From: Sipunculus nudus
Lineage: Eukaryota > Annelida > Sipuncula > Golfingiida > Sipunculidae
DNA length: 64,000 nucleotides
Assembly (NCBI GenBank): GCA_026874595.1
Contig: CM049307.1
Location: forward strand, 24,526,362-24,590,361
Direction: 5' to 3'
Shown here: positions 36,707 to 50,800 of the stretch, one piece after another
Position numbering within the stretch: the stretch's first letter is position 1
How the letters are laid out: each line of letters opens with the position of its first letter
Notes under the pieces: generated by a model
What the model saw: only the letters and a program-made list of their open reading frames with translations
What the model was told of the DNA's origin: nothing
Databases searched by the model: none
Translations under genes and position numbers: made by a program

Positions 36707-38759
36707 ACAACAGCTGCTATGTCAGGGGGTATAGGTTATATGGATTAAACAACAGCTGCTATGTCAGGAGGTATAGGTTACATGGATTAAACAACAGCTG
36801 CTATGTCAGGGGGTATAGGTTACATGGATTAAACAACAGCTGCTATGTCAAGGGGTATAGGTTACATGGATTAAACAACAGCTGCTATGTCAGGGAGTGC
36901 CGGGTTCATGGGATGATCAACAGCTACTTCGTCAGAGTGTATGGGGTCAATGGATTGTGCACAACAGCTGCTATGTCAGGGGGTATAGGTTACATGGATT
37001 AAACAACAGCTGCTATCTCAGGGAGTGCCGGGTTCATGGGATGATCAACAGCTACTACGTCAGGGTGTATGGGGTCCAGAGATTGTGAACAACAGCTGCT
37101 ATGTCAGGGGGTATAGGTTACATGGATTAAACAACAGCTGCTATGTCAGGGGGTATAGGTTACATGGATTAAACAACAGCTGCTATGTCAGGGGGTATAG
37201 GTTACATGGATTAAACAACAGCTGCTATGTCAGGGGGTATAGGTTACATGGATTAAACAACAGCTGCTATGTCAGGGGGTATAGGTTACATGGATTAAAC
37301 AACAGCTGCTATGTCAGGGGGTATAGGTTACATGGATTAAACAACAGCTGCTATGTCAGCGGGTATAGGTTACATGGATTAAACAACAGCTGCTATGTCA
37401 GGGGGTATAGGTTATATGGATTAAACAACAGATGCTATGTCAGGGGGTATAGGTTACATGGATTTAACAACAGCTGCTATGTCAGGGGGTATAGGTTACA
37501 TGGATTAAACAACAGCTGCTATGTCAGGGGGTATAGGTTACATGGATTAAACTACAGCTGCTATGTCAGGGGGTATAGGGTACATGGATTAAACTACAGC
37601 TGCTATGTCAGGGGGTATAGGGTACATGGATTAAACAACAGCTGCTATGTCAGGGGGTATAGGTTACATGGATTAAACAACAGCTGCTATGTATGGGAGT
37701 GCAGGGTTAATGGGATGATCAACAGCTACTACATCAGGGTGTATGGGGTCCATGGATTGTGAACAACAGCTGCTATGTCAGGGGGTATGGGGTCCATGGA
37801 TTGTGAACAACAGCTGCTATGTCGGGGATTGCAGGGTTCATGGGATGATCAACAGCTACTAGTCAGGGTGTATGGGGTCCACGGATTGTGAACAACAGCT
37901 GCTATGTCAGGGGGTATAGGTTACATGGATTAAACAACAGCTGCTATGTCAGGGAGTGCAGGGTTCATGGGATGATCAAAAGCTACTACGTCAGAGTGTA
38001 TGGGGTCCATGGATTGTGAACAACAGCTGCTATGTCAGGTGGTATGATGTCCATGGATTGTGAACAACATCTGCTATGTCGGGGAGTGCAGGGTTCATGG
38101 GATGATCAACAGCTGCTAGTCAGGGTGTATGGGGTCCAGGGATTGTGAACAACAGCTGCTATGTCAGGGGGTATAGGTTACATGGATTAAACAACAGCTG
38201 CTATGTCAGGGAGTGCAGGGTTCATGGGATGATCAACAGCTACTACGTCAGAGTGTATGGGGTCCATGGATTGTGCACAACAGCTGCTATGTCAGGGGGT
38301 ATAGGTTACATGGATTAAACAACAGCTGCTATGTCAGGGGGTATAGGATACATGGATTAAACAACAGCTGCTATGACAGGGGGTATAGGTTACATGGATT
38401 AAACAGCAGCTGCTATGTCAGGGGGTATAGGTTACATGGATTAAACAACAGCTGCTATGTCAGCGGGTATAGGTTACATGGATTAAACAACAGCTGCTAT
38501 GTCAGGGGGTATAGGTTACATGGATTAAACAAGAGCTGCTATGTCAGGGGGTATAGGTTACATGGATTAAACAACAGATGCTATGTCAGGGGGTATAGGT
38601 TACATGAATTAAACAACAGCTGCTGTGTCAGGGGGTATAGGTTACATGGATTAAACAACAGCTGCTATGTCAGGAGTAATAAGTTACATGGATTAAACAA
38701 CAGCTGCTATGTCAGGGGTAAAGGTTTCATGGATTAAACAACAGCTGCTATGTCAGGGA
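36707..38759 (+). repeat. satellite transition zone between families I and II
   Basis: Long A run (37,081-37,680), followed by B-C-D blocks with altered C units: CTACTAGTCAGG and CTGCTAGTCAGG, one base shorter and without the CpG, at about 37,855 and 38,115. Other local variants are CAACATCTGCTATGTCGGGG and GGTGGTATG. These shorter C units recur near 46,055, 47,325, 52,905, 54,175 and 58,910, marking shared ancestry with family II. Confidence 0.7.
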
Positions 38760-41700
38760 GTGCAGGGTTCATGGGATGATCAACAGCTACTACGTCAGGG
38801 TGTATGGGGTCCAGGGATTGTGAACAACAGCTGCTATGTCAGGGGGTATAGGTTACATGGATTAAACAACAGCTGCTATGTCAGGGGGTATAGGTTACAT
38901 GGATTAAACAACAGATGCCATGTCAGGAGGTATAGGTTACATGGATTAAACAACAGCTGCTATGTCAGGGGGTATAGGTTTCATGGATTAAACAACAGCT
39001 GCTATGTCAGGGGGTATAGGTTACATGGATTAAACAACAGCTGCTATGTCAGGGGGTATAGGTTACATGGATTAAACAACAGATGCTACGTCAGGGGGTA
39101 TAGGTTACATGGATTAAACAACAGCTGCTATGTCAGGGGGTATAGGTTACATGGGTTAAACAACAGCTGCTATGTCAAGGGGTATAGGTTACATGGATTA
39201 AACAACAGCTGCTATGTCAGGGGGTATAGGTTACATGGATTAAACAACAGCTGCTATGTCAGGGAGTGCAGGGTTCATGGGATGATCAACAGCTACTACG
39301 TAAGGGTGTATGGGGTCTATGGATTGTGAACAACAGCTGCTATGTCAGGGGGTATAGGTTATATGGATTAAACAACAGCTGCTATGTCAGGAAGTATAGG
39401 TTACATGGATTAAACAACAGCTGCTTTGTCAGGGGGTATAGGTTACATGGATTAAACAACAGCTGCTATGTCAGGGGGTATAGGTTACATGGATTAAACA
39501 ACAGCTGCTATGTCAGGGAGTGCCGGGTTCATGGGATGATCAACAGCTACTACGTCAGAGTGTATGGGGTCAATGGATTGTGCACAACAGCTGCTATGTC
39601 AGGGGGTATAGGTTACATGGATTAAACAACAGCTGCTATGTCAGGGAGTGCCGGGTTCATGGGATGATCAACAGCTACTACGTCAGGGTGTATGGGGTCA
39701 ACATATTGTGAACAACAGCTGCTATGTCAGGGGGTATAGGTTACATGGATTAAACAACAGCTGCTATGTCAGGGGGTATAGGATACATGTATTAAACAAC
39801 AGCTGCTATGTCAGGGGGTATAGGTTACATGGATTAAACAACAGCTGCTATGTCAGGGGGTATAGGTTACATGGATTAAACAAGAGCTGCTATGTCAGGG
39901 GGTATAGGTTACATGGATTAAACAACAGCTGCTGTGTCAGGGGGTATAGGTTACATGGATAAAACAACAGCTGCTATGTCAGGAGGTATAAGTTACATGG
40001 ATTAAAAAACAGCTGCTATGTCAGGGGGTATAGGTTACATGGATTAAACAACAGCTGCTATGTCAGGGGGTATAGGTTACATGGATTAAACAACAGCTGC
40101 TATGTCAGCGGGTATAGGTTACATGGATTAAACAACAGCTCCTATGTCAGGGGGTATAGGTTACATGGATTAAACAAGAGCTGCTATGTCAGGGGGTATA
40201 GGTTACATGGATTAAACAACAGATGCTATGTCAGGGGGTATAGGTTACATGAATTAAACAACAGCTGCTGTGTCAGGGGGTATAGGTTACATGGATTAAA
40301 CAACAGCTGCTATGTCAGGAGGTATAAGTTACATGGATTAAACAACAGCTGCTATGTCAGGGGTAAAGGTTTCATGGATTAAACAACAGCTGCTATGTCA
40401 GGGAGTGCAGGGTTCATGGGATGATCAACAGCTACTACGTCAGGGTGTATGGGGTCCAGGGATTGTGAACAACAGCTGCTATGTCAGGGGGTATAGGTTA
40501 CATGGATTAAACAACAGCTGCTATGTCAGGGGGTATAGGTTACATGGATTAAACAACAGATGCCATGTCAGGAGGTATAGGTTACATGGATTAAACAACA
40601 GCTGCTATGTCAGGGGGTATAGGTTTCATGGATTAAACAACAGCTGCTATGTCAGGGGGTATAGGTTACATGGATTAAACAACAGCTGCTATGTCAGGGG
40701 GTATAGGTTACATGGATTAAACAACAGATGCTATGTCAGGGGGTATAGGTTACATGGATTAAACAACAGCTGCTATGTCAGGGGGTATAGGTTACATGGG
40801 TTAAACAACAGCTGCTATGTCAAGGGGTATAGGTTACATGGATTAAACAACAGCTGCTATTTCAGGGGGTATAGGTTACATGGATTAAACAACAGCTGCT
40901 ATGTCAGGGAGTGCAGGGTTCATGGGATGATCAACAGCTACTACGTAAGGGTGTATGGGGTCTATGGATTGTGAACAACAGCTGCTATGTCAGGGGGTAT
41001 AGGTTATATGGATTAAACAACAGCTGCTATGTCAGGAAGTATAGGTTACATGGATTAAACAACAGCTGCTTTGTCAGGGGGTATAGGTTACATGAATTAA
41101 ACAACAGCTGCTATGTCAGGGGGTATAGGTTACATGGATTAAACAACAGCTGCTACGTCAGGGAGTGCCGGGTTCATGGGATGATCAACAGCTACTACGT
41201 GAGAGTGTATGGGGTCAATGGATTGTGCACAACAGCTGCTATGTCAGGGGGTATAGGTTACATGGATTAAACAACAGCTGCTATGTCAGGGAGTGCCGGG
41301 TTCATGGGATGATCAACAGCTACTACGTCAGGGTGTATGGGGTCAACATATTGTGAACAACAGCTGCTATGTCAGGGGGTATAGGTTACATGGATTAAAC
41401 AACAGCTGCTATGTCAGGGGGTATAGGATACATGGATTAAACAACAGCTGCTATGTCAGGGGGTATAGGTTACATGGATTAAACAACAGCTGCTATGTCA
41501 GGGGGTATAGGTTACATGGATTAAACAAGAGCTGCTATGTCAGGGGGTATAGGTTACATGGATTAAACAACAGCTGCTGTGTCAGGGGGTATAGGTTACA
41601 TGGATAAAACAACAGCTGCTATGTCAGGAGGTATAAGTTACATGGATTAAAAAAGAGCTGCTATGTCAGGGGGTATAGGTTACATGGATTAAACAACAGC

Positions 41701-44700
41701 TGCTATGTCAGGGGGTATAGGTTACATGGATTAAACAACAGCTGCTATGTCAGGGAGTGCAGGGTTCATGGGATGATCAACAGCTACTACGTCAGGGTGT
41801 ATGGGGTCCAGGGATTGTGAAAAACAGCTGCTATGTCAGGGGGTATAGGTTACATGGATTAAACAACAGCTGCTATGTCAGAGGGTATAGGTTACATGGA
41901 TTAAACAACAGATGCCATGTCAGGAGGTATAGGTTACATGGATTAAACAACAGCTGCTATGTCAGGGGGTATAGGTTTCATGGATTAAACAACAGCTGCT
42001 ATGTCAGGGGGTATAGGTTACATGGATTAAACAACAGCTGCTATGTCAGGGGGTATAGGTTACATGGATTAAACAACAGATGCTACGTCAGGGGGTATAG
42101 GTTACATGGATTAAACAACAGCTGCTATGTCAGGGGGTATAGGTTACATGGGTTAAACAACAGCTGCTATGTCAAGGGGTATAGGTTACATGGATTAAAC
42201 AACAGCTGCTATGTCAGGGGGTATAGGTTACATGGATTAAACAACAGCTGCTATGTCAGGGAGTGCAGGGTTCATGGGATGATCAACAGCTACTACGTAA
42301 GGGTGTATGGGGTCTATGGATTGTGAACAACAGCTGCTATGTCAGGGGGTATAGGTTATATGGATTAAACAACAGCTGCTATGTCAGGAAGTATAGGTTA
42401 CATGGATTAAACAACAGCTGCTTTGTCAGGGGGTATAGGTTACATGGATTAAACAACAGCTGCTATGTCAGGGGGTATAGGTTACATGGATTAAACAACA
42501 GCTGCTATGTCAGGGAGTGCCGGGTTCATGGGATGATCAACAGCTACTACGTCAGAGTGTATGGGGTCAATGGATTGTGCACAACAGCTGCTATGTCAGG
42601 GGGTATAGGTTACATGGATTAAACAACAGCTGCTATGTCAGGGAGTGCCGGGTTCATGGGATGATCAACAGCTACTACGTCAGGGTGTATGGGGTCAACA
42701 TATTGTGAACAACAGCTGCTATGTCAGGGGGTATAGGTTACATGGATTAAACAACAGCTGCTATGTCAGGGGGTATAGGATACATGTATTAAACAACAGC
42801 TGCTATGTCAGGGGGTATAGGTTACATGGATTAAACAACAGCTGCTATGTCAGGGGGTATAGGTTACATGGATTAAACAAGAGCTGCTATGTCAGGGGGT
42901 ATAGGTTACATGGATTAAACAAGAGCTGCTGTGTCAGGGGGTATAGGTTACATGGATAAAACAACAGCTGCTATGTCAGGAGGTATAAGTTACATGGATT
43001 AAAAAACAGCTGCTATGTCAGGGGGTATAGGTTACATGGATTAAACAACAGCTGCTATGTCAGGGGGTATAGGTTACATGGATTAAACAACAGCTGCTAT
43101 GTCAGCGGGTATAGGTTACATGGATTAAACAACAGCTCCTATGTCAGGGGGTATAGGTTACATGGATTAAACAAGAGCTGCTATGTCAGGGGGTATAGGT
43201 TACATGGATTAAACAACAGATGCTATGTCAGGGGGTATAGGTTACATGAATTAAACAACAGCTGCTGTGTCAGGGGGTATAGGTTACATGGATTAAACAA
43301 CAGCTGCTATGTCAGGAGGTATAAGTTACATGGATTAAACAACAGCTGCTATGTCAGGGGTAAAGGTTTCATGGATTAAACAACAGCTGCTATGTCAGGG
43401 AGTGCAGGGTTCATGGGATGATCAACAGCTACTACGTCAGGGTGTATGGGGTCCAGGGATTGTGAACAACAGCTGCTATGTCAGGGGGTATAGGTTACAT
43501 GGATTAAACAACAGCTGCTATGTCAGGGGGTATAGGTTACATGGATTAAACAACAGATGCCATGTCAGGAGGTATAGGTTACATGGATTAAACAACAGCT
43601 GCTATGTCAGGGGGTATAGGTTTCATGGATTAAACAACAGCTGCTATGTCAGGGGGTATAGGTTACATGGATTAAACAACAGCTGCTATGTCAGGGGGTA
43701 TAGGTTACATGGATTAAACAACAGATGCTATGTCAGGGGGTATAGGTTACATGGATTAAACAACAGCTGCTATGTCAGGGGGTATAGGTTACATGGGTTA
43801 AACAACAGCTGCTATGTCAAGGGGTATAGGTTACATGGATTAAACAACAGCTGCTATGTCAGGGGGTATAGGTTACATGGATTAAACAACAGCTGCTATG
43901 TCAGGGAGTGCAGGGTTCATGGGATGATCAACAGCTACTACGTAAGGGTGTATGGGGTCTATGGATTGTGAACAACAGCTGCTATGTCAGGGGGTATAGG
44001 TTATATGGATTAAACAACAGCTGCTATGTCAGGAAGTATAGGTTACATGGATTAAACAACAGCTGCTTTGTCAGGGGGTATAGGTTACATGAATTAAACA
44101 ACAGCTGCTATGTCAGGGGGTATAGGTTACATGGATTAAACAACAGCTGCTACGTCAGGGAGTGCCGGGTTCATGGGATGATCAACAGCTACTACGTGAG
44201 AGTGTATGGGGTCAATGGATTGTGCACAACAGCTGCTATGTCAGGGGGTATAGGTTACATGGATTAAACAACAGCTGCTATGTCAGGGAGTGCCGGGTTC
44301 ATGGGATGATCAACAGCTACTACGTCAGGGTGTATGGGGTCAACATATTGTGAACAACAGCTGCTATGTCAGGGGGTATAGGTTACATGGATTAAACAAC
44401 AGCTGCTATGTCAGGGGGTATAGGATACATGGATTAAACAACAGCTGCTATGTCAGGGGGTATAGGTTACATGGATTAAACAACAGCTGCTATGTCAGGG
44501 GGTATAGGTTACATGGATTAAACAAGAGCTGCTATGTCAGGGGGTATAGGTTACATGGATTAAACAACAGCTGCTGTGTCAGGGGGTATAGGTTACATGG
44601 ATAAAACAACAGCTGCTATGTCAGGAGGTATAAGTTACATGGATTAAAAAAGAGCTGCTATGTCAGGGGGTATAGGTTACATGGATTAAACAACAGCTGC

Positions 44701-44860
44701 TATGTCAGGGGGTATAGGTTACATGGATTAAACAACAGCTGCTATGTCAGGGAGTGCAGGGTTCATGGGATGATCAACAGCTACTACGTCAGGGTGTATG
44801 GGGTCCAGGGATTGTGAAAAACAGCTGCTATGTCAGGGGGTATAGGTTACATGGATTAAA
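38760..44860 (+). repeat. higher-order repeat family II, 2,997-bp tandem copies
   Basis: Landmarks at 38,760, 41,757 and 44,754 are 2,997 bp apart, as are CTACGTAAGG-marked units 39,266/42,263 and 40,911/43,908. Each 2,997-bp unit contains two similar parts of 1,645 and 1,352 bp. A private change, ATACATGTATT at about 39,783, recurs at about 42,780. The third copy diverges from the pattern about 110 bp after 44,754. Confidence 0.8.
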
Positions 44861-47800
44861 CAACAGCTGCTGTGTCAGGGGGTATAGGTTACATGGATTA
44901 AACAACAGATGCTATGTCAGGGGGTATAGGTTACATGGATAAAACAACAGCTGCTATGTCAGGAGGTATAAGTTACATGGATTAAACAACAGCTGCTATG
45001 TCAGGGGGTATAGGTTACATGGATTAAACAACAGATGCTATGTCAGGGGGTATAGGTTACATGAATTAAACAACAGCTGCTGTGTCAGGGGGTATAGGTT
45101 ACATGGATAAAACAACAGCTGCTATGTCAGGAGGTATAAGTTACATGGATTAAAAAACAGCTGCTATGTCAGGGGGTATAGGTTACATGGATTAAACAAC
45201 AGCTGCTATGTCAGGGGGTATAGGTTACATGGATTAAACAACAGCTGCTATGTCAGGGAGTGCAGGGTTCATGGGATGATCAACAGCTACTACGTCAGGG
45301 TGTATGGGGTCCAGGGATTGTGAACAACAGCTGCTATGTCAGGGGGTATAGGTTACATGGATTAAACAACAGCTGCTATGTCAGGGGGTATAGGTTACAT
45401 GGATTAAACAACAGATGCCATGTCAGAAGGTATAGGTTACATGGATTAAACAACAGCTGCTATGTCAGGGGGTATAGGTTACATGGATTAAACAACAGCT
45501 GCTATGTCAGGGGGTATAGGTTACATGGATTAAACAACAGCTGCTATGTCAGGGGGTATAGGTTACATGGATTAAACAACAGATGCTATGTCAGGGGGTA
45601 TAGGTTACATGGATTAAACAACAGCTGCTATGTCAGGGGGTATAGGTTACATGGGTTAAACAACAGCTGCTATGTCAAGGGGTATAGGTTACATGGATTA
45701 AACAACAGCTGCTATGTCAGGGAGTGCAGGGTTCATAAGATGATCAACAGCTACTACGTCAGGGTGTATGGGGTCTATGGATTGTGAACAACAGCTGCTA
45801 TGTCGGGGGGTATAGGTTATATGGATTAAACAACAGCTGCTATGTCAGGAAGTATAGGTTACATGGATTAAACAACAGCTGCTATGTCAGGGAGTGCAGG
45901 GTTCATGGGATGATCAAAAGCTACTACGTCAGAGTGTATGGGGTCCATGGATTGTGAACAACAGCTGCTATGTCAGGTGGTATGGGGTCCATGGATTGTG
46001 AACAACATCTGCTATGTCGGGGAGTGCAGGGTTCATGGGATGATCAACAGCTGCTAGTCAGGGTGTATGGGGTCCAGGGATTGTGAACAACAGCTGCTAT
46101 GTCAGGGGGTATAGGTTACATGGATTAAACAACAGCTGCTATGTCAGGGAGTGCAGGGTTCATGGGATGATCAACAGCTACTACGTCAGAGTGTATGGGG
46201 TCCATGGATTGTGCACAACAGCTGCTATGTCAGGGGGTATAGGTTACATGGATTAAACAACAGCTGCTATGTCAGGGAGTGCCGGGTTCATGGGATGATC
46301 AACAGCTACTACGTCAGGGTGTATGGGGTCAACATATTGTGAACAACAGCTGCTATGTCAGGGGGTATAGGTTACATGGATTAAACAACAGCTGCTATGT
46401 CAGGGGGTATAGGATACATGGATTAAACAACAGCTGCTATGTCAGGGGGTATAGGTTACATGGATTAAACAACAGCTGCTATGTCAGGGGGTATAGGTTA
46501 CATGGATTAAACAACAGCTGCTATGTCAGGGGGTATAGGTTACATGGATTAAACAAGAGCTGCTATGTCAGGGGGTATAGGTTACATGGATTAAACAACA
46601 GATGCTATGTCAGGGGGTATAGGTTACATGAATTAAACAACAGCTGCTGTGTCAGGGGGTATAGGTTACATGGATTAAACAACAGCTGCTATGTCAGGAG
46701 GTATAAGTTACATGGATTAAACAACAGCTGCTATGTCAGGGGTAAAGGTTTCATGGATTAAACAACAGCTGCTATGTCAGGGAGTGCAGGGTTCATGGGA
46801 TGATCAACAGCTACTACGTCAGGGTGTATGGGGTCCAGGGATTGTGAACAACAGCTGCTATGTCAGGGGGTATAGGTTTCATGGATTAAACAACAGCTGC
46901 TATGTCAGGGGGTATAGGTTACATGGATTAAACAACAGATGCCATGTCAGGAGGTATAGGTTACATGGATTAAACAACAGCTGCTATGTCAGGGGGTATA
47001 GGTTTCATGGATTAAACAACAGCTGCTATGTCAGGGGGTATAGGTTACATGGATTAAACAACAGCTGCTATGTCAGGGGGTATAGGTTATATGGATTAAA
47101 CAACAGCTGCTATGTCAGGAAGTATAGGTTACATGGATTAAACAACAGCTGCTATGTCAGGGAGTGCAGGGTTCATGGGATGATCAAAAGCTACTACATC
47201 AGAGTGTATGGGGTCCATGGATTGTGAACAACAGCTGCTATGTCAGGTGGTATGGGGTCCATGGATTGTGAACAACATCTGCTATGTCGGGGAGTGCAGG
47301 GTTCATGGGATGATCAACAGCTGCTAGTCAGGGTGTATGGGGTCCAGGGATTGTGAACAACAGCTGCTATGTCAGGGGGTATAGGTTACATGGATTAAAC
47401 AACAGCTGCTATGTCAGGGAGTGCAGGGTTCATGGGATGATCAACAGCTACTACGTCAGAGTGTATGGGGTCCATGGATTGTGCACAACAGCTGCTATGT
47501 CAGGGGGTATAGGTTACATGGATTAAACAACAGCTGCTATGTCAGGGAGTGCCGGGTTCATGGGATGATCAACAGCTACTACGTCAGGGTGTATGGGGTC
47601 AACATATTGTGAACAACAGCTGCTATGTCAGGGGGTATAGGTTACATGGATTAAACAACAGCTGCTATGTCAGGGGGTATAGGATACATGGATTAAACAA
47701 CAGCTGCTATGTCAGGGGGTATAGGTTACATGGATTAAACAACAGCTGCTATGTCAGGGGGTATAGGTTACATGGATTAAACAACAGCTGCTATGTCAGG

Positions 47801-50800
47801 GGGTATAGGTTACATGGATTAAACAAGAGCTGCTATGTCAGGGGGTATAGGTTACATGGATTAAACAACAGATGCTATGTCAGGGGGTATAGGTTACATG
47901 AATTAAACAACAGCTGCTGCGTCAGGGGGTATAGGTTACATGGATTAAACAACAGCTGCTATGTCAGAAGGTATAAGTTACATGGATTAAACAACAGCTG
48001 CTATGTCAGGGGTAAAGGTTTCATGGATTAAACAACAGCTGCTATGTCAGGGAGTGCAGGGTTCATGGGATGATCAACAGCTACTACGTCAGGGTGTATG
48101 GGGTCCAGGGATTGTGAACAACAGCTGCTATGTCAGGGGGTATAGGTTACATGGATTAAACAACAGCTGCTATGTCAGGGGGTATAGGTTACATGGATTA
48201 AACAACAGATGCCATGTCAGGAGGTATAGGTTACATGGATTAAACAACAGCTGCTATGTCAGGGGGTATAGGTTTCATGGATTAAACAACAGCTGCTATG
48301 TCAGGGGGTATAGGTTACATGGATTAAACAACAGCTGCTATGTCAGGGGGTATAGGTTACTTGGATTAAACAACAGATGCTATGTCAGGGGGTATAGGTT
48401 ACATGGATTAAACAACAGCTGCTATGTCAGGGGGTATAGGTTACATGGGTTAAACAACAGCTGCTATGTCAAGGGGTATAGGTTACATGGATTAAACAAC
48501 AGCTGCTATGTCAGGGGGTATAGGTTACATGGATTAAACAACAGCTGCTATGTCAGGGAGTGCAGGGTTCATGGGATGATCAACAGCTACTACGTAAGGG
48601 TGTATGGGGTCTATGGATTGTGAACAACAGCTGCTATGTCAGGGGGTATAGGTTATATGGATTAAACAACAGCTGCTATGTCAGGAAGTATAGGTTACAT
48701 GGATTAAACAACAGCTGCTTTGTCAGGGGGTATAGGTTACATGGATTAAACAACAGCTGCTATGTCATGGGGTATAGGTTACATGGATTAAACAACAGCT
48801 GCTATGTCAGGGAGTGCCGGGTTCATGGGATGATCAACAGCTACTACGTCAGAGTGTATGGGGTCAATGGATTGTGCACAACAGCTGCTATGTCAGGGGG
48901 TATAGGTTACATGGATTAAACAACAGCTGCTATGTCAGGGAGTGCCGGGTTCATGGGATGATCAACAGCTACTACGTCAGGGTGTATGGGGTCAACATAT
49001 TGTGAACAACAGCTGCTATGTCAGGGGGTATAGGTTACATGGATTAAACAACAGCTGCTATGTCAGGGGGTATAGGATACATGGATTAAACAACAGCTGC
49101 TATGTCAGGGGGTATAGGTTACATGGATTAAACAACAGCTGCTATGTCAGGGGGTATAGGTTACATGAATTAAACAACAGCTGCTGTGTCAGGGGGTATA
49201 GGTTACATGGATAAAACAACAGCTGCTATGTCAGGAGGTATAAGTTACATGGATTAAAAAACAGCTGCTATGTCAGGGGGTATAGGTTATATGGATTAAA
49301 CAACAGCTGCTATGTCAGGGGGTATAGGTTACATGGATTAAACAACAGCTGCTATGTCAGGGAGTGCAGGGTTCATGGGATGATCAACAGCTACTACGTC
49401 AGGGTGTATGGGGTCAAGGGATTGTGAACAACAGCTGCTATGTCAGGGGGTATAGGTTACATGGATTAAACAACAGCTGCTATGTCAGGGGGTATAGGTT
49501 ACATGGATTAAACAACAGATGCCATGTCAGGAGGTATAGGTTACATGGATTAAACAACAGCTGCTATGTCAGGGGGTATAGGTTACATGGATTAAACAAC
49601 AGCTGCTATGTCAGGGGGTATAGGTTACATGGATTAAACAACAGCTGCTATGTCAGGGGGTATAGGTTACATGGATCAAACAACAGATGCTATGTCAGGG
49701 GGTATAGGTTACATGGATTAAACAACAGCTGCTATGTCAGGGGGTATAGGTTACATGGATTAAACAACAGCTGCTATGTCAGGGGGTATAGGTTACATGG
49801 ATTAAACAACAGCTCCTATGTCAGGGAGTGCAGGGTTCATAAGATGATCAACAGCTACTACGTCAGGGCGTATGGGGTCTATGGATTGTGAACAACAGCT
49901 GCTATGTCAGGGGGTATAGGTTACATGGATTAAACAACAGCTGCTATGTCAGCGGGTATAGGTTACATGGATTAAACAACAGCTCCTATGTCAGGGGGTA
50001 TAGGTTACATGGATTAAACAAGAGCTGCTATGTCAGGGGGTATAGGTTACATGGATTAAACAACAGATGCTATGTCAGGGGGTATAGGTTACATGAATTA
50101 AACAACAGCTGCTGTGTCAGGGGGTATAGGTTACATGGATTAAACAACAGCTGCTATGTCAGGAGGTATAAGTTACATGGATTAAACAACAGCTGCTATG
50201 TCAGGGGTAAAGGTTTCATGGATTAAACAACAGCTGCTATGTCAGGGAGTGCAGGGTTCATGGGATGATCAACAGCTACTACGTCAGGGTGTATGGGGTC
50301 CAGGGATTGTGAACAACAGCTGCTATGTCAGGGGGTATAGGTTACATGGATTAAACAACAGCTGCTATGTCAGGGGGTATAGGTTACATGGATTAAACAA
50401 CAGATGCCATGTCAGGAGGTATAGGTTACATGGATTAAACAACAGCTGCTATGTCAGGGGGTATAGGTTTCATGGATTAAACAACAGCTGCTATGTCAGG
50501 GGGTATAGGTTACATGGATTAAACAACAGCTGCTATGTCAGGGGGTATAGGTTACATGGATTAAACAACAGATGCTATGTCAGGGGGTATAGGTTACATG
50601 GATTAAACAACAGCTGCTATGTCAGGGGGTATAGGTTACATGGGTTAAACAACAGCTGCTATGTCAAGGGGTATAGGTTACATGGATTAAACAACAGCTG
50701 CTATGTCAGGGGGTATAGGTTACATGGATTAAACAACAGCTGCTATGTCAGGGAGTGCAGGGTTCATGGGATGATCAACAGCTACTACGTAAGGGTGTAT

